NCBI RefSeq assembly: GCF_003259675.1
Contig: NZ_CM009973.1
Coordinates: 1 to 64,000 of the forward strand
Reading direction: 5' to 3'
Length of the DNA stretch: 64,000 nt
DNA from: Macrococcoides bohemicum
GTDB lineage: Bacteria; Bacillota; Bacilli; Staphylococcales; Staphylococcaceae
The position numbers and the translations under genes are program-made. The first letter of the stretch is position 1. Every line of letters starts with the position of its first letter. Positions 58,885 to 64,000 of the stretch are shown one piece after another. Below the pieces are notes generated by a model. It was not told where the DNA came from and searched no databases. It worked only from the letters and a program-made list of their open reading frames with translations.

Positions 58885-61800
58885 TCATTGATCATCAAAA
58901 TATTTTTTAGCTTTTTTAATTCTATTTTTTTGGCCATACCTAGGTTTGAAATATGTTTTTATAATACCCTTTTTAGTTAATACCATAAATTCTCCAGTTT
59001 TCCTGTTAAATTTTACAATTGCACCATCTTTTTTTCTTTCTTTAGTTAATATTCTTTCACTTTTTGAACTTGCCATTTCCTTAGCTTTTTTATTATATTT
59101 TTGTATAGTATAATTTTTAAACTCTTTACCATGTTTATCAAAATGTTCATTCAATAATGTCTTATTTTTAAAACGTGAATTTTTAAATATGATTTTTAAA
59201 AAGGTACTTTTATACCCTCTTACTTTAAATGTTTTAATTTTATTTTTTACTACAAAAACAACAGCTCCCCCACCAGCATTATTGCTTCCATATCCACCAG
59301 ATCCTGTAGTATCTGCACTTTGCCATGCTTTTCCATCAGGATCTATGAGTAGAATTGGGGAATTCAAACCATATGAATATCCATTATGCATTCCGACAGT
59401 TTCATCTTCACTTAATAAGGGATCTACTGATAAAAACACACTATGCTTGGGATTATAGTATCTTGCCATAAGGTAGTATTGGTCAGATTCTTTATCAAAG
59501 AAGTAAGATGCATATCTGAATGGTTGTTCTTTTAGTTTATCATCTTTCACCTCTTCTTTAACGATGTTACCCCAACTATCATATGTGTATGATGCAAGTT
59601 GAGTTCCTGACATGTCTGTGATACCAATGATATCTCCACGGTAGTTCTTATGATAGTTATAGAATTGATCTCCTATTTTTAATCCTAATAAGTTACCATC
59701 TTGGTCACGAACATATTCTCTGATAACCTTACTATCTTTACTTTCCGCAATTAAATGATTTGTATCGTTATCATAATGATAATGGACAGTCGTATCATTA
59801 TGCGTCTTAGTTATTCTGCGTCCTTGTTCATCGTATTGGTAATACCATGTATCATTGTTAGATTTATTTGTTAGTTTGATTAACTGACCAAGTGAATTCC
59901 AGTTATAATCGAACTTACCATCACTTGTACGGTTACCATCAGCATCATAAGTAATCTTTTCGTCACCAAATGAAGTTAATTGATTCATTGTGTTGAAAGT
60001 TGCAGTTGTACCGTTGACACTCTTACGGTTACCACGTTTGTCGTAAGTATACGTATTTGTTTTGTCGCCTATCTTTTCTTCTGTTAACTGATCCATCGCA
60101 TCGTATTGATACGTTGAAGTACCATCATTTGATACTTTCTTGGTCATGTTACCGTATTGATCATAGATATACTGATCAGCTACCACATTTTCAGTCTTGC
60201 TGTCAGATGTAATGCTTTCTATAACACCATTTTCACCGAATTTATAGTTTACTGTACCAGAATCATTTGGTAACTTAACTTGGTTGACCTGACCTAAATC
60301 ATCGTGACGGAATAGCCATTTATTTGTACCTACTTCTACTTTATCAAGTCGCGTCGCTTTATCATAACCATATGATGTTTTCGTCCCATTGAATACCATC
60401 GAGGATGGTGATTCTGTATTTATACCATCAACACCTGTTACATACTCATATGATTGAACTAATCCAAAGTAATCCGTGATGCTTAATAATCGTCCGGCAC
60501 CATTTCCGGCAGTTCCACTCGTATTTATTTCATATGTGTAGACTTTAGATTGTTTTTTCTCTACGTCTTTCACATTTGAAAGATTACCAGCTTTATCATA
60601 ATCATAGGTAAATAATTCATTTGTACCATTGTTTACAGCTTTTTCGTTACCTTCACTATCATATTTTGTTACGATAGATTTTCCAGATGGTAGATCAATT
60701 CTTGATACATCACCTGTCTTTTCATTATAACTGTACTTAGTGATTTGCCCATCAGCTGTTTTGACAGAATTAATTCTATTCTTACTATAGGTATATTCAG
60801 TATCCTGCCCTTCAAAATGCTTAGCGATAACTTCATTCTTCTTATTAAAGTCGTAAGAAATCACTGCACCATTTTCAGCTGTCGTTCTGACTAGATTATC
60901 TTTGTTGTCATATTCATTGGTGCGTTTCTTAGTACCTTGTGTTGTACTTAAAATATTACCGAAAGCGTCATTTTCATAGACAACAGGCACCTTAGATAAA
61001 CCTGATTCTTTAGTGACAAAGTTATTCTGTTTATCATAGGTTGTTTCTTCAACTGCTCGACCTTCAGTCACTCTCACACCATCAAATAATGTGTCGCCAT
61101 CTTTATTAGATATTGTTATATCAACTGTTTTAATCGGCAGTTTATTATCTGCATTAAATTGTAATGTTTGTCTTTGCCATAGGTCATTGTTCTGATCAAG
61201 TGTCTGGAATGCTTTTTCTTCAGTAGTTGTTGTACCATCATTGAATGTTACTACAGCTTTAATTTTATCTTCCGCATTTGCATTCTTAGATAATGCTGTA
61301 ACATAGATTGGTTTCGCTGTATCCTGTATAACACTTACTTTCTGTGATGCTGTTCCACCTGCTGAAAGTAATAATGCCTCAGAATTTTCGAAGCCATTGT
61401 TATTTGATGAACCAGATGTAAGTGTCCATTTATCTGATTTATTAAATCCACCCTGCTCTGCAAAGTTAAAAGGTGTCACAGAAGTTGAATGTCCTGCCTG
61501 GGCTTTTTCTAGCTGAACTTCATCGAAGTTGATTGTTCCGGTAGTAGAAGTTAATTCTACGGAAGCCTTTGTTGTTCCTGTAGGAGCAACATCTTCCTCT
61601 AACTTACGTACCCATTTACCATCAGCTTTTGGACTTTCAATTGTCACTGTAGATAATACTCTTGAAGTACTATCCATGAACTTCACATTGATGCTCCCTT
61701 TAGCTGATTTGTCATCTTTAAATGAACCAGAAATATTGATAGGCTGTCCTGCTTTAAGTGTTACTTCCTGCTTCGCTGTTTCACCTGTTAATTGAAGTGC

Positions 61801-64000
61801 TTTACCATGTACACCTCCGTCAACAAGCTTACCAGCTGAAAATTGATTCGTAGATTCAAAAGCACCACCCATTAATAGGTTAGATCCAGCACCTAAAGAG
61901 ATGCCTGTACGTGTTTCGTTACCAAATTGATTATACTCAGTAAATCCTACGATACCATCCTGTACAGAGTAATCTGTAACTGCTTCACGGTCACTATTTA
62001 ATGCAACTTCTTCTTTAACGTTATGTTCATCTGTCGTTGCGATAACATCATCTTTATTATCAGCATATTCATAAGTCGTCTGTGATGTCGCATCTTTTTC
62101 TTTTAAGACCTGACCGTCTAACTCTTGATCTGATTTACTTGCTGATTCACGCTTACCATATTCAGATACTTCAACTTCTCCATCAGGATATGTTGTTTTA
62201 GTGATACGGTGGTCTAACCATTCAGTCTTTGTTAATTTATCAGTCTCACCATATATTAGTGACTCTGTTAAATGGCCATATTTATCGAAAGTATACTTTT
62301 CTTTTGCACGTTCTTCACCTGTTACTTCAGCAATTGCACCGTTTTCTTCTTCGCTGATGTTGTAGTTCGTAACAATGCCACTTTCGTCTTTTGTGCTTGT
62401 TAATAGATCTTCATCATAGGTTGCTGTGATTTGATTACTACCATCGACATTGCCTGGCATACCATATAGATCTATTTCACCTGCATATTTTACTTCTTCA
62501 GGTGTAACTTCTTCACCATCTTCATTCACCGCATATTTTTCACGGTAACTATATGTGTAATCTCCTTCAGGACCTGTAACAGAAGTTAGACGCTTGAATT
62601 TATCATACTGATACGTATAAACACGTTCAGCTTGTTTATCATCTGAACTTGCTGAAACCGTCATCTTAGATACAAGATTTTGTTCATTGTAGTCAAATGA
62701 AATTCTATTCTTACTTTCAGTTGTATCTGATGCACTTGTAATACTGTCTAAACGTCTAATACCTTCTATTTCACTATAGTTAAACTTCACAGTATTTTTC
62801 TTGTCAGCTTGTTTCGCATCATATTCTATTCTGTTTAATAATCCATCTTTACCATATATCTCTCTTTGACCCGATTCATCTTGGATTACATATTCGTCAT
62901 TCTCAATATTGAATTCATAGTCAACCCCTGTAGGAGCCAGTAATTTTCCTGACTGATTGACAAATAGATGATTCGTCCCATCTTCTTCAGTATATTGAAC
63001 TACTTTAGGGGTGATACTTGTATCTTCTATATTTAACTTTCGCTCAAATCCACTTTGCCACCCTAAACCAAATATACCTGTCTTATTTACTTTTGAGTTA
63101 AATGTTCTTGTCGCATCGATTTCAGGACCACGACCAGGTAAAGAGGCGTCACTTTCACTTAATACTTGGTTTCTGTTAAATGTATTGAAAGTTCCTAAAT
63201 CTGTATCGATTGTAGGATAGAATGCTTCATCACCATAATCAGGTGATACTTCTTTCTGTATTTCTACTTCTTTTTCTTCTGCTTTATCAAAGTTACTTTC
63301 ACCTTTATAATACGGCTCAATCTTACCTGTTGATGTACCTTTATATCTGAAAGAAGTGATTTTCACACGATATTTATTATCTGCATCACCACCAGCTGAT
63401 ACATAAGTAGCTGATGGATCAAGTGGAAGTTCTCTGCCACCACCGACGACACCATCAATATTCAGTTGATATTTACTTGAATCAGTCGGCCATAGCTTCT
63501 TATCTCTCGAATGCCATGTTGTGGTATCTTTATCTAAGATGTCTACAAGCTCGTAGTCTTTACCGTTAAATAAATAAACACCATAACCCTCTGCACCAAT
63601 CACTTTATTCCAACTGGCAAATAAGAATCCACTATCTTCTTTACGGTTATCTGAATAACCATTCACTGTTGCTGAAACATTATTTGTCGGAACATAGACA
63701 TTAAGAATCGGGGAACCTGCACTCTCCCCTTTTCCTGAAGATGCAGTAACTTTAATATAATAACGTTTAGAATTCGCATATTTTGTATTAACTAATTTAT
63801 AGAGTGTAGAAGGATCTCCAGGTAGCTGTACACCATCTTTATTTTCTCTTAAAGAACCTTTTTCACCCATAGTTAAAGCTTTCAATTGTGTTTCATTAGG
63901 GAAGATATTCTTTCCTTTTGAACTCCATGATGTTCCTGTTACATTATCAATTTTTTCATACTCTGTACCATTATAGATGAAGATATTATATGAACTAGCT
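58885..64000 (-). CDS. Rhs/YD-repeat polymorphic toxin (5' end outside window)
   Basis: The frame stays open to base 64000, so at least 1704 residues are seen. The N-terminal part shown has fibronectin-like domains, then DUF6531-like sequence (GRGPEIDATRTFNSKVN), carbohydrate-binding-like segments in the middle and many YD repeats (YDKxGNL, YDYDKAGNL). The core ends with the Rhs-associated block SYTYDSWGN..RYYNPKHSVFLSVDPLL..LIDPDGKAW. After it a 130-residue variable tip (LLNEHFDKHGKEFKNY.., GIIKTYFKPRYGQKN) resembles BECR-fold tRNA/RNA nucleases of CdiA-like toxins. The YD shell holds the toxin until delivery to a neighbour cell. Confidence 0.88.
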   Translation of the reverse strand, partial: ASSYNIFIYNGTEYEKIDNVTGTSWSSKGKNIFPNETQLKALTMGEKGSLRENKDGVQLPGDPSTLYKLVNTKYANSKRYYIKVTASSGKGESAGSPILNVYVPTNNVSATVNGYSDNRKEDSGFLFASWNKVIGAEGYGVYLFNGKDYELVDILDKDTTTWHSRDKKLWPTDSSKYQLNIDGVVGGGRELPLDPSATYVSAGGDADNKYRVKITSFRYKGTSTGKIEPYYKGESNFDKAEEKEVEIQKEVSPDYGDEAFYPTIDTDLGTFNTFNRNQVLSESDASLPGRGPEIDATRTFNSKVNKTGIFGLGWQSGFERKLNIEDTSITPKVVQYTEEDGTNHLFVNQSGKLLAPTGVDYEFNIENDEYVIQDESGQREIYGKDGLLNRIEYDAKQADKKNTVKFNYSEIEGIRRLDSITSASDTTESKNRISFDYNEQNLVSKMTVSASSDDKQAERVYTYQYDKFKRLTSVTGPEGDYTYSYREKYAVNEDGEEVTPEEVKYAGEIDLYGMPGNVDGSNQITATYDEDLLTSTKDESGIVTNYNISEEENGAIAEVTGEERAKEKYTFDKYGHLTESLIYGETDKLTKTEWLDHRITKTTYPDGEVEVSEYGKRESASKSDQELDGQVLKEKDATSQTTYEYADNKDDVIATTDEHNVKEEVALNSDREAVTDYSVQDGIVGFTEYNQFGNETRTGISLGAGSNLLMGGAFESTNQFSAGKLVDGGVHGKALQLTGETAKQEVTLKAGQPINISGSFKDDKSAKGSINVKFMDSTSRVLSTVTIESPKADGKWVRKLEEDVAPTGTTKASVELTSTTGTINFDEVQLEKAQAGHSTSVTPFNFAEQGGFNKSDKWTLTSGSSNNNGFENSEALLLSAGGTASQKVSVIQDTAKPIYVTALSKNANAEDKIKAVVTFNDGTTTTEEKAFQTLDQNNDLWQRQTLQFNADNKLPIKTVDITISNKDGDTLFDGVRVTEGRAVEETTYDKQNNFVTKESGLSKVPVVYENDAFGNILSTTQGTKKRTNEYDNKDNLVRTTAENGAVISYDFNKKNEVIAKHFEGQDTEYTYSKNRINSVKTADGQITKYSYNEKTGDVSRIDLPSGKSIVTKYDSEGNEKAVNNGTNELFTYDYDKAGNLSNVKDVEKKQSKVYTYEINTSGTAGNGAGRLLSITDYFGLVQSYEYVTGVDGINTESPSSMVFNGTKTSYGYDKATRLDKVEVGTNKWLFRHDDLGQVNQVKLPNDSGTVNYKFGENGVIESITSDSKTENVVADQYIYDQYGNMTKKVSNDGTSTYQYDAMDQLTEEKIGDKTNTYTYDKRGNRKSVNGTTATFNTMNQLTSFGDEKITYDADGNRTSDGKFDYNWNSLGQLIKLTNKSNNDTWYYQYDEQGRRITKTHNDTTVHYHYDNDTNHLIAESKDSKVIREYVRDQDGNLLGLKIGDQFYNYHKNYRGDIIGITDMSGTQLASYTYDSWGNIVKEEVKDDKLKEQPFRYASYFFDKESDQYYLMARYYNPKHSVFLSVDPLLSEDETVGMHNGYSYGLNSPILLIDPDGKAWQSADTTGSGGYGSNNAGGGAVVFVVKNKIKTFKVRGYKSTFLKIIFKNSRFKNKTLLNEHFDKHGKEFKNYTIQKYNKKAKEMASSKSERILTKERKKDGAIVKFNRKTGEFMVLTKKGIIKTYFKPRYGQKNRIKKAKKYFDDQ

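Overview
The window is about 70% A+T and reads as a large conjugative plasmid, or an integrated copy of one, from a Staphylococcaceae host (Staphylococcus, Mammaliicoccus or Macrococcus type). The evidence is an Inc18/pAM-beta-1-type replication initiator, a ParA pair with heptad DNA repeats, a Gram-positive type IV secretion system (T4SS) in the Trs/Tra order, an LPXTG adhesin, a PepA1-like type I toxin, an IS1182-family element, and strong AGGAGG-type ribosome binding sites throughout. No rRNA, tRNA or core metabolic gene was seen.

Layout. (1) 1-2862: two small-gene operons, each preceded by a copy of the same long hairpin-rich leader. (2) 2916-6574: the maintenance module. It holds heptad repeats, parA and a small partner, an antisense-controlled leader with an attenuator and a stem that hides the ribosome binding site, the rep gene and the presumed origin. 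(3) 6575-11121: accessory small genes, including a lipoprotein, and two gene-free stretches (7150-7540 and 7956-8388) that can each be closed end-to-end by long complementary arms and look like large structured RNAs. (4) 11135-15490: a secreted SGNH-type protein and a 1141-residue cell-wall-anchored adhesin. (5) 15592-33713: the T4SS, with a VirB2-like pilin, a broken coiled-coil membrane gene, SSB, VirD4, VirB6 with a highly repetitive tail, PrgI-like protein, TrsD-like protein, VirB4, a two-domain wall hydrolase and several VirB8-sized membrane proteins. (6) 33790-44184: candidate oriT, two ribbon-helix-helix-like proteins, MobL-type relaxase, ArdC/LtrC-like protein, topoisomerase III, CPBP protease, a plasmid sortase, a TOPRIM primase-like protein and a membrane-anchored Mrr-like nuclease.

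(7) 44246-50836: a serine-recombinase-like protein that has lost its catalytic residues, an XRE regulator, then a decayed lantibiotic locus (LanFE-type ABC transporter, C-terminal half of LanC, NisRK-like two-component pair, LanP propeptide fragment). (8) 50947-55840: an intact resolvase, then a candidate defence island: a HEPN-like protein, an OLD-family ATPase/TOPRIM nuclease and a UvrD-like helicase (Gabija-like). (9) 55841-64000: remnants, a PepA1-like type I toxin with a decayed second copy, an IS1182-family element inserted at a perfect palindrome, and a zinc-ribbon putative immunity gene beside a huge Rhs/YD-repeat toxin gene that runs off the window.

How it works together. The rep/par/antisense module sets copy number and segregation. 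The relaxase, oriT, VirD4, VirB4 and VirB6 genes move the DNA. The wall hydrolase, adhesin and sortase probably help cell-cell contact. The nuclease, toxin-antitoxin and Rhs modules are accessory defence, addiction and competition cargo collected around recombinases at the right side. All function calls come from reading motifs by eye; no database search was run.
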